From assembly GCA_021292105.1 (NCBI GenBank), contig CM037870.1, positions 17,725,087 to 17,789,086 on the forward strand: 64,000 bases of DNA. The letters run 5' to 3'. Each line of letters opens with the position of its first letter. Position 1 is the stretch's first letter. A model generated the notes under the pieces. It was not told the origin of the DNA and made no database searches. It saw only the letters and a list, made by a program, of their open reading frames with translations. The position numbers and the translations under genes were made by a program. The DNA comes from Anadara kagoshimensis. Lineage: Eukaryota; Mollusca; Bivalvia; Arcoida; Arcidae. This document shows positions 34,201 through 44,839 of the stretch, one piece after another.

Positions 34201-34405
34201 TATGGCGAAATTGTCAATGTAAATAAAACAACTGAATTTGATAGATAGTTTTTGAAAATTAATGGCTTTCATATATAAATGGTATTATTTTTCAGTTAAT
34301 TGTAGTGTTCAAGACGATTCTACATGCGCTTTTCACAGCAAAGATGAATGCACTTCTGGAGTCAACATTGTTTCCTTGTGCCCACATTTTTGTGGCAGAT
34401 GTTAA
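28217..34405 (+). CDS. Secreted CAP/CRISP-family protein with C-terminal ShK-like domain
   Basis: Nine coding exons: 28217-28274, 29037-29059, 29907-30020, 30941-31031, 31932-32083, 32674-32768, 33115-33200, 33567-33665, 34296-34405. They total 828 nt (275 residues plus TAA), all with GT-AG borders and matching phases. Residues 1-16 or so are a signal peptide (MKLALSFGLFLLAS). The CAP domain spans about 40-181: DLHNAFRR (46-53), AQRHAEKC (75-82), GQN (103-105, where GEN is usual), GHFTQ (142-146), W150, IGCGYAEC (155-162), VCNYGYGGQYY (172-181). Residues 194-239 form a Cys-rich hinge ending in an EGF-like CTCNCLPHYSGSQC. Residues 242-275 have six cysteines and end CPHFCGRC, as in ShK-toxin-type domains. 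CAP proteins are extracellular and serve in defence, reproduction or venoms; the role here cannot be told. The ShK domain alone does not make it a toxin. The ATG is preceded by a probable acceptor, so an upstream non-coding exon is likely. Confidence 0.93.
28345..28745. repeat. Tandem duplication of about 215 bp in CAP intron 1
   Basis: Two successive copies share 'ttggcaaatttgatatctta'/'ctggcaaattcgaaatttta', 'gggtgtcattttg', 'caacatctgcat', 'tttcgtcaaaaat', 'atagttc' and end in 'tattgtt-aagg'. The front part resembles one end of the cagtttcacaatcattt MITE. Confidence 0.7.
29082..29302. mobile_element. MITE, cagtttcacaatcattt family, in CAP intron 2
   Basis: Left 'cttcagtttcacaatcatta' with 'tttcttaacttaaatttagc' is inverted at the right as 'aatttaagttcgggaaaatc' and 'gaaatgattgtgatattggg'. 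Related to 2981-3234. Confidence 0.7.
29539..29840 (+). mobile_element. 5'-truncated Penelope-like element tail
   Basis: 'gcctaggcttattaaggccc' and 'aaaagttttatggacgtcat' match the end of the reverse transcriptase frame at 58233-58275 (residues PRLIKAL-KKFYGRH). The 3' UTR words follow: 'aacaggaggtacttaccctt', 'gaggttcacg', 'gggattgtgatttggaaatg'. Lies in CAP intron 2. Confidence 0.8.
31087..31430 (-). repeat. tRNA-derived SINE, reversed, near-complete
   Basis: On the minus strand it reads box A 'tagctcagttgggagagtgc', box B 'gggctcgagaccc', 'aaagacttgaaagtgg', 'cgccagctataggcg' (as inverted) and ends in the '(ac)tcaactcaactc' tail seen from the + side as 'gagttgagttgag'. The best-preserved pol III boxes in the window. 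It sits in CAP intron 4; open frames across it are not genes. Confidence 0.88.
31826..31900 (-). mobile_element. Fragment of Penelope-like tail
   Basis: 'gaaagtgaggccgggtgctc' and 'ggtaagtactcatacctctg' match the 3' tail on the opposite strand. Just before CAP exon 31932-32083. Confidence 0.55.
32171..32325 (+). repeat. SINE head fragment
   Basis: 'cactacggtagttcagatgg' and 'cgggttcgagtcctgatcg' give box A and box B; the body stops after 'gaaagtcatgagtcttttgg'. In CAP intron 5. Confidence 0.65.
32800..32925 (-). mobile_element. Penelope-like 3' tail
   Basis: Reverse-strand tail words 'catccatgttcaagtcacaa', 'gaacttccacgagggaagtg', 'agcatctcctgtttaatctg'. In CAP intron 6. Confidence 0.65.
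33352..33505 (-). mobile_element. Penelope-like 3' tail
   Basis: 'cagtcgatgtccaaatcata', 'caggtgctctggaagggtaa' and 'gcaccttctgtctagttaac' on the + side equal the reversed tail. In CAP intron 7. Confidence 0.7.
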
Positions 34406-34730
34406 CCCAATTAGAGTATCTGAAATGGTGACACGATTTATAAAACAGAAAATGAATGTCGCCGGTATATTATTGGGCATTATTTTATATATTAGTACCT
34501 TTATAATTGACACCAATAATAAAAAAAAATCTAATTTGACTTTTGATAAAACATTGAAAGTGATTTGTGAGGATAAAATTGAATTTTGCGAATATATTAT
34601 TGGACGTTATATTATTTTTTCGAATAATTGCTTAGTGGTTAATCGACAAAGTATTTACAAAAACAGTGGTAAGACAGAAAGACAAGTATTTGAATTTCTA
34701 TTAAGATTTAATTTCTGATTGTTGATTTGA

Positions 34731-34736
34731 AATAAA
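34731..34736 (+). terminator. Candidate polyadenylation signal AATAAA for the CAP gene
   Basis: Exact AATAAA 325 bp after the TAA stop in 'ttgaaataaaatatac'. Further AATAAA copies follow near 34895. Confidence 0.5.
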
Positions 34737-35393
34737 ATATACACATATATGTAACATAGTTGTTGATACGATTTTTCACAGCACAAGTTTGTACGAAATT
34801 AACTTTACTAGATTGATTTTGGGATTTAATATCATAATAATAGTAGAATAACAATAATGATATATTACACATTCTATTGGTGATATCAAATAATAAAAAT
34901 AAACTGAAAACTGATACGTGTATTTTTCTTCCTTGTTCTTGTTGTTTGGTTCAATGACCCTTTAACTATTTAAACATGGAATTTTGCTTTGCTTCTAGAT
35001 TTTGATTTGGACATGGATCAGTACGTTTGTTGTTGGTCATTATGTTTCTGGTTGATGTTAATTCCGAAATGAGATTTTTTCAAACATACTTAAGAAAATT
35101 AATTGCTAAATCTTTGTCAACCACATATATACTGATCCATGTTCAGATGTGGTACAAATGTAATACTTGAATCGCTAAAATAAGTTTATGTCATTATAAG
35201 GAGATTTGCTGTATTTTAGAATAATATTTTAAATAGATATTTTGTATCTAGAAAACGTACATTACGAGAACAAGACAGCTACAAGATCAACTAAATAAAA
35301 ACATACTTAAACATACTTATTCATACACGTATTTAGATTTCTATTAAGATTTAATTCCTAATTGTTGATTTGAAATGAAAAATAAATATATGT

Positions 35394-35572
35394 AATTAAA
35401 AACAAACATACTAGTCCATGTCCGAATCACAATCCAGAAGCAAAGTAAAAACTTTGGAACTGACAAGTTAGGTTAGACACATTAACTTCCACCAGGGAAG
35501 TGAGGCAGGGTGCTCCGGAAGGGTAAGCACCTCCTGTTTAGCTAGCTTCACCCGCCACGTGTGTAATGAAAA
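35394..35572 (-). mobile_element. Penelope-like 3' tail inserted in duplicate copy B
   Basis: 'aaacaaacatactagtccat', 'gtccgaatcacaatccagaa', 'cttccaccagggaagtgagg', 'gtgctccggaagggtaagca' and 'cctcctgtttagctagcttc'. A good match to the reversed tail of 58380-58555. The empty site is seen in copy A near 34740. Confidence 0.85.
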
Positions 35573-36096
35573 TTGTGTAACATAGTTGTTGACACGATTT
35601 ATCACTGCACAAGTTGTACGAAATAAACTTTACTAGATTGATTTTGGGGCATTAATATAATGATATTACCTAGTCGTATTGTCCTAAATAGTAGAATAAC
35701 AATAATGATATATTAGACATTTTATTAGTGATATCAAATAATAAAAATAAAGTGAAAACTGATGAGTGTATTTTTCTTCCTTGTTCTTGTTGTTTCGTTC
35801 AATGACCCTTTAACTATTTAAACATGGATTTTTGCTTTGCTTCTAGATTTTGATTTTGACATGGATCAGAACGTTTGTTTTTGGTCATTATGTTTCTGGT
35901 TGATGTTAATTCCGAAATGAGTTTTTTTTTCAAAAATACTTTAAAAAATTAATTGCTTAATCTTTGTCAACCACAAATATACTGATCCATGTTCAGATGT
36001 GGTACAAATGTAATACTTAAATCGCTAAAATAAGTTTATGTCATCATAAGAAAATTTGCTATATTTTAAATAGACATTTTGTATCTGAAACTAAAT

Positions 36097-36660
36097 CAAA
36101 AACATACATACTTATCCATATGAAGATCACAATCCAAAGCAAAGGAAGAACTCTGAAACTGACAAATTAGATTAAACACAATAACTTTCACCATGGAATT
36201 GATACCGGGTGTTGCGGAAGGTCAAGCGCCCCCTGTTAAGCTACATTGAAATTGAAAAAAGAACATGAGGCTAAAACACCTGAAATATATCCTGAGCAAT
36301 CCTGAACAAAGACATCATACGTATTAACAATACTGTGATGACGACCATAACTCTTTTTTGAGGGCCCTGATAAGCACAGACTTTTCAAAATCCCTTGGTC
36401 AATTATTCATTTGCAAGCAGCTTGGTTCGTTGTATAAAGTTCCCATGGTGGGAACAAGTAAAACCAAAGTGCATAAACTGTGAAAAAATACAAATATCCC
36501 ATAAGCAATAGAAGCAGGTATATCATTGCAGCGAAATGGAAAGTTGACAATAGAAAAATTGAAGTCATCACGTTTGTTATACGGCTAGAAAGAATTAATA
36601 AAAGGATGATAGTGACCTTAAAATGTACTTTTGCTATATTAACGGATTGATCTTGCTTGG
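36097..36660 (-). pseudogene. Penelope-like element fragment with end of reverse transcriptase
   Basis: The 3' tail (36097-36240), then 'gccataactc' equivalents near 36340-36380, then a stretch whose minus-strand frame ends ...LFPPWELYTTNQAACK (36407 upward), matching CSHYGDFVQRSKLLANK of the 57227-58330 copy. Upstream of this the minus frame is degenerate. A second short reversed tail lies at about 36675-36775. Confidence 0.65.
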
Positions 36661-37084
36661 GTTCATGCCTTGACAATCAAACACACATGCCAGTCAACCA
36701 ATGTTCAAATTATAATTCGATAAGCAAAGTAAAAACTGGCAAAAAGCTGAACACGGGAACTGCCACAAGTAGATTTAGTACTTGTTCAACGTATGATTTA
36801 TTTCAAACCCAACTTGAACTTTTTACTTATTGGACTCTAATAGAAAGTAAATGTTCATCTATCCTTACGTTTATTATAGTGTGATTAAGTCTCAAATTCA
36901 TCTTCATTGAGCAAAACACACCCTTCGTATGTAAGGAATGGTATGTCGGTGATATTATTTTTATTATTCCTATAGCTAGTTGTACTGCCTCATTACTTTT
37001 TAATTCTTTTCATTTGTGTGAATTTACAATTGAAATGAGTACGACATCAATGATAAAATACAAATTCTTATAACACTAATAGGT

Positions 37085-37255
37085 TGATAACTTAACTTAC
37101 GAGGAGGTTCTTACCCTTCCGCAGCACCTGACCTTATTTCCTTAATAGAAGATCACGTGTTTAAATTAATTTGTTTGTTTCAAAGTTTATACTTTGCTTT
37201 TGAATTGTGATTTGGACATGGATTGATAACTTTGTTTTTGATTTCTTGATTCATT
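37085..37255 (+). mobile_element. Penelope-like 3' tail
   Basis: 'gaggaggttcttacccttcc', 'gcagcacctgaccttatttc', 'tttgcttttgaattgtgatt', 'tggacatggattgataactt' and 'tgtttttgatt'. Confidence 0.7.
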
Positions 37256-37264
37256 CGATTTGAT

Positions 37265-38090
37265 TTCAAAGTATAAGTTGAATTTTGCAAATGTATTATT
37301 GGACGACATAACACTATCAGAACAATTGATTGGTGATATTTTTATACATTAACGTTTTGCACATACTGTGATTCAACACCTATTGTTGATGTATTCCCAT
37401 CTGGGTCTGACCCAAGACTTGAAAGAGTAGGCAGTGACTGTTCTTTCTCCTAGCTAAGTATTACGAAATAAAAGTCGCGTTTTTTTTTGGATGGGAACTT
37501 AAAATAAACGAGGCCCCGTGTCACGTCTGCTGCTTGACTAGATAACGAACCCTGTTACATAATGTCATCAGCGCAACGCACATGTAGGAAAAATTTCTGC
37601 ACCTTCATCTATAGCTGGCGACGTTTCGATACAAGTGAAATATTCGTGACTTGGACGTAAAGCACATTACTCAACTCAACCCTTGCTGATGTGAAACGAA
37701 ACATGATTCAATTTATGACATAGTTGACATTTAACTAAGTATGAAAAATAATTTTACTGGGTTGTTTTATAGCATTTAAAGGAACAAAATACATATTAAT
37801 ATTAACCTTGAATAATAACAATAGATGTTAAATTAGTGATATCAAATTATGATAATAAAATAAAATCTAATACTGAGATTTTACTTTCCTGATTCTCGGT
37901 GTTTGGTTCATTTTCCGTTTATTAAATTGAATATGGTTCAGTTTGTGTATTATCTTAAATTAGTTTAAAAATTAATTTTACTTTATTTTTTTTAATTGCA
38001 TATGTTAATTAACCACAAATACACCTACACAAGTTCAAATGTGCTAATACATATTAATTACCAAAATTACTAAAATAAACATTGTTTTCA
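37265..38090. repeat. CAP 3' flank duplicate, copy C (diverged), with SINE insertion
   Basis: 'gttgaattttgcaaatgtat' and 'tattggacgacata' match 34577-34610 just after the CAP stop. After a headless SINE, 'agtgatatcaaattatgata', 'cctgattctcggtgtttggt' and 'aattactaaaataaac' follow the order of copy A. A fourth, shorter and weaker copy (D) is at about 41605-41815 ('gattgttgatttgaaattat', 'gggcattaatat'). Confidence 0.65.
37405..37680 (+). repeat. SINE lacking its tRNA head, second copy
   Basis: Starts at 'tgggtctgacccaagacttg', continues 'aaaataaacgaggccccgtg', 'tgcaccttcatctatagctg' and ends 'cgtgacttggacgtaaagca' with 'ctcaactcaac'. Same truncation point as 4041-4320. It splits duplicate copy C. 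Confidence 0.8.
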
Positions 38091-38754
38091 GGCCAATCTT
38101 TCAAATTCGGATACAAGCATGAAATTTTGTATGATGGTAGTTTTATAGTCACTGAATACAAATTAAACGATGGCCACACAAAAAATCAAAATGGCTGCCA
38201 AAATCCAATATGGCCGTCATGTGTTTGTAGAATAATATTGTGCGTATATGTTTTCTTTATTGAATCGCATTTTTACTTTATTTTGAGAAAATAATATTAG
38301 AAACTTGACATAAAGGCACTATAAATCATCTATCCTGTTAAATGGCCGCAATTATTCAAGATGGCCGCCAATAATTGATATAATAACATCAAAAGTAAAC
38401 GAGCTCTTTATTCTAAAGTGAAATTTCTAAATACAAACTTTTCAATACATTTTGTTCACAAAGACCACATAAAACACAAAATAGTACATATCTAAGAAGA
38501 TTTGGTTGGTTTGTAGTTAAATGTGTGTCATGTAAAAATTAAAAGAGTGGTTGATATAGCATTACCAGGACACAGTGGTATCACCACTGTCGTGAAACTC
38601 AGCATGGAGGTCAGTGTCAGCTAAATTTATTTAATAAATATAATTAGTGTCCCAAATGATGTCTAATTTACCCTCTTTTATAAGTTGGACATTCGCACCT
38701 GAATTGACAGGATGTGCTAGCACGAGAGAGCTGAGCCAAGGATGGTTGGAGGTC

Positions 38755-40640
38755 ACAGCTGATCAGCCATTATACTCCTTGGCAAAACAGATCTAATGGC
38801 AATGGCCTGAAGGGTTTGGAAAGGATAACTTTGTTTCATGTTTGGATTTTTACATATTCAAATAGCTGCATTGAGATCTATTGGAAATTTTCTCAAAATA
38901 GTGGATGGAAAAGCAGGCGTAGCTTCATCTGACACATCAGATTCTTTTCTAACTGCATCAAGTGTTTCCAGAACTCGTCTGGCGTACCAAATAAAAGCAT
39001 GTTGTCTCTTCAAGCTTTTTAAATAAGCATATGATGATTTCTGTAACGCAACAAGTCGCAATAACGAAGGCACAATTTCCTTTTCTTTTGATCAATGTTG
39101 TTCAAAACGCATAAGCGAACGTTTGCAGTTTCATTACTAGTATTTGATATTGACAATGGAACTAGTCATACTTACACTCATTAGATCATTTTGAGAGGCA
39201 AGTTTCCAACTTTATTTTAGTGCATTGTCTCAATTGATACCTTATTTCTTTTCAAATAATAATAATATTAATTATGCAAGATGGCTTCCTATTCATCTTA
39301 GAGATATGTTGACACTTAATCAACAACATCCACAAATAACAAGAGAATTTAATTTATTGTTCATAAGTCTAAACGTGAATAGTCTGTTATTGCTATAGAT
39401 CAAGCTCATGAGCAAGCCAATGCAGTTATCAAAGGCGATGAGGGAGCAATTGGTATAACTGAAGTCGAGTCAGCATTGAGGCGTTGGATAATCGCTGGTC
39501 CAGAAGTGACTGATGTTATTTCAAAATATGAATCTGCAGGAAGAGCCAAAGACTTTATGCCAGACATCAATTATCATGATGATAATGCTGGAGGACAGAA
39601 AATGTTCTTAGAAAAAGTAAGAAAGCTGACAGATACTACAAGAACAATGGGTAATCCATTTGAAAAAGAGTCTAGAGAGCTTCTGACGTTAGACACAAAA
39701 GATGTTGGTCATCCTAGCTTAGCGAAATGATTATTACACATTATGAAAGACGAAACGAGCAATTTAAATTATTTATGGTCATGTTGGAGAAAGAACAAAT
39801 ATCATCTTTTTACCAACCAATTATAAAGAACAAATTGTCTTTCCTTAACCAGGAATCATGACCTGTTGATTTTACGGTAAACAAAAATTTCTGAAGCAGG
39901 ACTGTGTTCTCTTTTCACAACTGTTCATATCGTGTCAAAATAGAAATTGCGATTTGAAAGATTTCTTTAAACACAAAAACCAACAATATCTCGCATCAAT
40001 AAGTGATGGAAGTAAACTCCATGTTTGCTAAAACTCACAATTGCTTGATGTGCTTTTATGCAAGTCTTAGAACCAGAAGGTGATGTTCTTATCATTGATG
40101 GCTCAGCTTTTGTTAATAGTGTACCACCAAGAAATGCAAAAACATTTAGTCGATATGTAGAAGAGGATACCATCCCAAAAATACAAACATATTTAGAAAA
40201 ATAACAAAGAGTAGATATTTTCTTTGACGTTTACCTTCCAACAAGTCTAAAATCAGAAACACGTGCGAAGAGAGATCAGGGTTCCCACAGAAAAGTGTCC
40301 GAAAATAGAAAAAAAACAATTTATTGGTTTAATTTTCTACGTGATGACAAAAATAAAACAGAGTTGTTTAATTTAGTTGCAGACAGAGTAGCTTTAATAC
40401 AATCTGTAAAGACGGTTCTAGTTACAAAAGAGGTTCAGGTGTTGAGCAATCACAATATTTCTCTTCATGAATTCAGTCCATGTAACCACGAAAAAGCCGA
40501 TACACGAATTTTTGTTCATGCACTGAATTCAAAAATGACGGGATGCACAAACAAATGACACTGATATTGTAGTTATAACGGTATCCTTATACGCATTCTT
40601 GCAGCATAGAGGTCTGCAACATATGTGGATCTTGTTTGGT
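38755..40640 (+). pseudogene. Decayed transposon-type coding region (uncharacterised family, PIN-like features)
   Basis: Successive fragments in one orientation but different frames: QPLYSLAKQ (about 38764), FGFLHIQIAALRSIGNFL and ASSVSRTR (38838-39026), AIDQAHEQANAVIKGDEGA (from about 39391), ALRRWIIAGPEVTDVISKYE (39473 on), MGNPFEKESRELLTLDTKDV (39650 on), GDVLIIDGSAFVNSVPPRN (about 40080), FDVYLPTSLKSETRAKRDQG (about 40222), PCNHEKADTRIFVHALNS (about 40478) and DTDIVVITVSLYA (about 40558). These words belong to a protein family I know as highly multiplied in cnidarian and molluscan genomes. The spaced aspartates (IIDGS, FDVY, ADTR, DTDIVV) suggest a PIN/FEN-like nuclease fold. Several stops and frameshifts show it is dead. 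The family assignment is from memory. Confidence 0.65.
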
Positions 40641-40999
40641 CAAGAATAAAAAAAAAATAAAAAAAAATGGATATCTGTGCATGAAATTTGAGGAAAGTTG
40701 GTCCGTGTTGGAACAAAATAGGATATAATAGCTTGTAGATTAAGAAGTGAGTGACGGTTACCTTTGAAATTTCTTGCCTTTTATTTAGTTCTTCGATCCA
40801 CATCAGCATTTGTAGTTAACACGGACGCTGGTAGTGAAAAACATGATCGTTATGCGAATTTGAAGCTACTTTTACATGGACGGGCTTAGCTACATCGGGC
40901 AAAATTACAGTGTTTTTCTGTGTTTTCCGTTTGAACATTTTATTAAGATTTTAAATTATGTCTCAAAATTGAATGCCTACTTAAATGGGAACAAAATGA

Positions 41000-43400
41000 C
41001 ACCAAGATCACGATGATCGGACACAAATTAAAAAAGTAATGTAGAGTTTTGTCGGAGCACCTACAAGTGAAAGATCCGATTCGTTGTTCCCATTTACTCT
41101 TTTTTTATATACTTATGGGTATTTTTTAAATTTTATTATGAAACTGGCCTCTGTGTATCTTATAGGTTTTTTAAAACAAGAGACAATGTCCATTTTCAAG
41201 TATAGACTTTACAGTTGCAAAAACATAATTAGGGTATATTATCTATAAGAACAAATTATTATATTCATTGACATAATATACTCAACAACATAAAACAGAG
41301 ACCATTGTAAAATTAGTAATAAAATCCAAAAACTGAAAAATGTAAAATACATTTGTTTTTTATTCTAATTCTTTTCCGTGTTTCAAATGGTGTTATCAAG
41401 TAATTTTTTTGCATGAAATTAAATATCCGTAATGTAATTATGAAGAGAAGTGTAAAAAAGAAATGATATGATTTACGCTCTACAAAATAAAAACTGTTTT
41501 TGATGTGTTCCTTAACTTCTTTTGTTGAGTATATATACAATTTATACGAGTACAACGACCAGACAAACTGTTGATCAATGTACATGTATAATTACATTTT
41601 AAGCTTCAACTCCGATTGTTGATTTGAAATTATTCGAAGTTGAATTGGTTTGAATTTATCACAGATTTGAGTTAATTTACTCAGTACGAATCGTGCAAAA
41701 TTAATTTTACTGTTTAGTTGTAGGGCATTAATATTATCGTAATCCGATACGTATTTGAAATGACATAGAAAAACTGAAAGGATTCCAAATTATAAGAATA
41801 AAATGAAAACTTATATTGGAAAGTTTAGTAAACCCAGCCGAGAAACTGGATATAGTACTGTTTTGTCCGTCCTTCCATCCACCAGTCTGTACCACGGTTT
41901 ATCTTCTGGTCCAGTTCTTCTATACAGACAATCAGACATTAATAATACTTGATAATTACAGGAATAGTCAACAGGTGTAGTTGTGCATATCGTTTTCTTG
42001 TTCCGGTCCATAGATTAATCTTAGAGTTATTACCCTTTGATTTTTTTATATTAAAACCATGACGATAAAAATATCACTTGGCAGGTGATTCTTGTTTTCA
42101 CTGAAATCTTTTGAAAATGGATAGGTATATTTATTCTATTCAATTATCATACATGTATGTTTTACTTTGTTTACCTTAATTACTTATGTTGACAGTTGTT
42201 CTTATATTTGACAATTCTGCCATTGCCAAGTTCATCATATATACATTACACAATAACAAAACTGAACTACACGAGGGTCTTTGTTGTCGAATGATGCGAT
42301 GCGCGTTCACATATCATGCCACCATCACCGTCTAGGCCAGACAGATTTGAAGTGCGAAATATATCACTTTCCGAAGGTCGTGATATTCAACAGAAACGTT
42401 GAAAACCCTTGCTTTTTGCCACTTCAAAAGCATCTTGACATTAACTATCTTTTAATTGTTTTTATTTACATTGCAGTAAAAATATTCCTTCACGATCGTA
42501 AATCACCACACATTATGTATTTTTAAAACAGTTGTTGCATTTCCTACGCTCGGCTGTCAATCATTAGATATGTATGGAATTCTGTACATTGTCACAAAAA
42601 TTACAATATATATATATATATATAGTTCCTTTCAAAACATTACAGAAACATGATATATATAAATGGTTTTAACAGAGAACATGCATTATGACTCTGGTAC
42701 GTCTTACAAATGGTTTGCCTAATCTAATTAAGCTATTAATTGATTTGATGAACAGCATGTCACATACTTCCCATTTACCAATTTGTAACTGCAGTTAAAA
42801 AGTATCTCTTATCTTGTATAACACCGCGGAGGAGGAATTCTTAAACACGTGTTGTTTTTATCGCTTCAGTCGAAAGCTTGGACCTACCACCACTTCTGTT
42901 TCTGTTAAGTTTCAAGGAAAGTTTGTATTTGAGTTATAAGATCCTAAATTATGCAGGTGATTTTTGTGACTGAATCGTCTAATTGCTAGCTCAAGGATAC
43001 AAGTGCCCCTTACCACTTTGGTTCTTATCCTATCGACAAATCTTATTGCTAGCTGAAACTTGGTTGTTTTCTTCAGCACTCTGGTTTCCTTCACGAACAC
43101 TAACAGACTCTATGTATATATGTTGAACTTAAACTTTTGAATACCTGAAATATAGTAAATCACTCGGTACAAGTTTGTTACTATAAAAACCAGTCATGTT
43201 TTTCCAATCGATTTTTTAATATTTACAAATAATTTATTAATCTTACAGACGCAATTTTTGAACAATTGAAATAAAGGCGCCCAAAAAGGTGTTTGTTACA
43301 CTTATTTGTTTCTTACCTATAATTAAATATTAGAAAAGTCATTGTCAAAACAAGAATTAATTTTTCATATTCGACAGGATTTAGTTGAAAAAAAATCTTC
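41000..43400. other. Stretch without recognised genes
   Basis: AT-rich DNA. It contains copy D of the CAP 3' flank (about 41605-41815), a (TA)n run at 42606-42625 and short open frames on both strands that lack start context, splice partners or recognisable motifs. The minus-strand frame at 41811-42011 (with YSCNYQVLLMSDCLYRR) has the look of an exon but no clear acceptor. Confidence 0.5.
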
Positions 43401-43404
43401 CTAT

Positions 43405-43530
43405 TATAGGAGGAGCTTACCCTTCCGCAGCCCCGGCCACACTTCCCTGGTGGAAGTTCACGTGTTTAACTTTGTTTTCAAATATTAACTTTCCTCTTGG
43501 ATGGTGATTTGAAGATGGATTCGTATGTTT
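43405..43530 (+). mobile_element. Penelope-like 3' tail
   Basis: 'aggaggagcttacccttccg', 'cttccctggtggaagttcac', 'gtgtttaac', 'gatggtgatttgaagatgga', ending near 'cgtatgtttgattt'. Confidence 0.75.
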
Positions 43531-44274
43531 GATTTGATTACACACGTAGTTTCTGAACAAAAACACTTGGTACATTTTAACATAATAATAGAAGCGGCCC
43601 AAAGTCCAATATTATTTGTTATTGAATATTGCCAGGAACAAACAATTTATCTACAATTTCTCATATTATTTTTTTTTTCAAAAAGAAGTTTTTTCTATTT
43701 CTTTCTGACATTTCTATCATTATTTCTTCATAAAATGGTTTGGCATTTATTGTCATATTGGGAATTATTAAAAAGCTTTTAGTGAGTGGTGCTAGTAGAT
43801 TATCTGATGCGATAAGATTTTAAGTCATTTAAATATTCTTAAATAGTTTATCTAAGTGATTTTATTTAACGTGGGGAAGCCATTGATAAAACATAATGTT
43901 GATGCATTATGTACATTTTTAACCACTGGCTGTATCATATTATCATGGTCGTTTATTTTCTCTGAATAATAATGTATTTATTTTAACAATGTACAGAATA
44001 CCATCAACAAATAACAACAATGATTTATAACCATTGCTTTGGAATACGCACATGAAATCCTCTTTCCAAAGACAAAAAATTGTTGGATACATGCACAAAA
44101 TCTTCTTTTTAAAGACACGCAATGTGTGGTTTGCTCAACGAATGAGAGGTCCATGGACATTTATGCTCACCTGGTATGCAAATGCTTAATGCAACATGCA
44201 TTTATATCATCGGAGCACTCGATCTCACTTCTCTGTTGAAAGTACAGGCGTTTGAACAAATTAGCCAGATTCAA

Positions 44275-44755
44275 CGATTTTAGTTTACTTTAGGATTGTG
44301 ATTTTGACATGGATTAGTATGTTTGCTTTTGATGAATATAAATATAAAAAATGACACGATTGTGTGCTATTGAAATAGCTCTGTAAAATTTCCAATCGAA
44401 TTTTAATTCGTATAATCGTAAGTTTATTAAATGTTTATGATGTATTTATAAAAACAGAAACAAGTTGCATTTCAAGATTTAAATTTGCAGTTACATTCTT
44501 TGCCAAAAATGCATCAAAATTTAATAAAGTGATAGACAGCATTATACGCCATAATACAATTCACACAGCCACTAAGATCATGTCCTTTCAACGTATTCTG
44601 ACCTCAAATGCTAATTTCAATATTAGTGACGTGGGTACACAGTGTTTGGTTCCCCGGTCTCAGCTCCCTGGTTTAACTTAATTAACCAGTGTCAAAGTTT
44701 TTTACTTTGGTTTGGGATTGTGATTTATACATGAATTGGTATGCTCGTTTTTGAT
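44275..44755 (+). mobile_element. Two short Penelope-like tail ends
   Basis: 44275-44340 ('aggattgtgattttgacatg', 'gtatgtttgcttttgat') and 44645-44755 ('gtcaaagttttttactttgg', 'gggattgtgatttatacatg', 'atgctcgtttttgat'). Both stop at the same 3' boundary as the longer copies. Confidence 0.6.
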
Positions 44756-44839
44756 ATATTCGTTTTCCATTATCCATCGTTTTACCAACGGATTTGATAA
44801 ATTTAGAATGCACTAGTCCATATATTTAATTACCATAGC

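Larger units (their letters stand above)
34560..36090. repeat. Duplicated 3' flank of the CAP gene, copies A and B
   Basis: Copy A (about 34690-35255) and copy B (about 35335-36090) are closely similar in direct order: 'ttctattaagatttaattyc', 'tttactagattgattttggg', 'tagtagaataacaataatga', 'tttcttccttgttcttgttg', 'atgaccctttaactatttaa', 'tgtttctggttgatgttaat', 'actgatccatgttcagatgt'. Copy B is split at about 35394-35572 by a reversed retroelement tail that copy A lacks. Each copy also contains a forward tail end (about 34960-35060 and 35840-35945). Confidence 0.85.

Noticed and set aside
34305..34718. 137-codon open frame after the CAP gene
   Set aside because: It overlaps the last CAP exon out of frame; the in-frame reading gives a six-cysteine ShK-like end and a stop at 34403-34405.
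41811..42011. Minus-strand frame YSCNYQVLLMSDCLYRR as an exon
   Set aside because: Looks protein-like, but no convincing acceptor or donor and no recognised domain; left unassigned.
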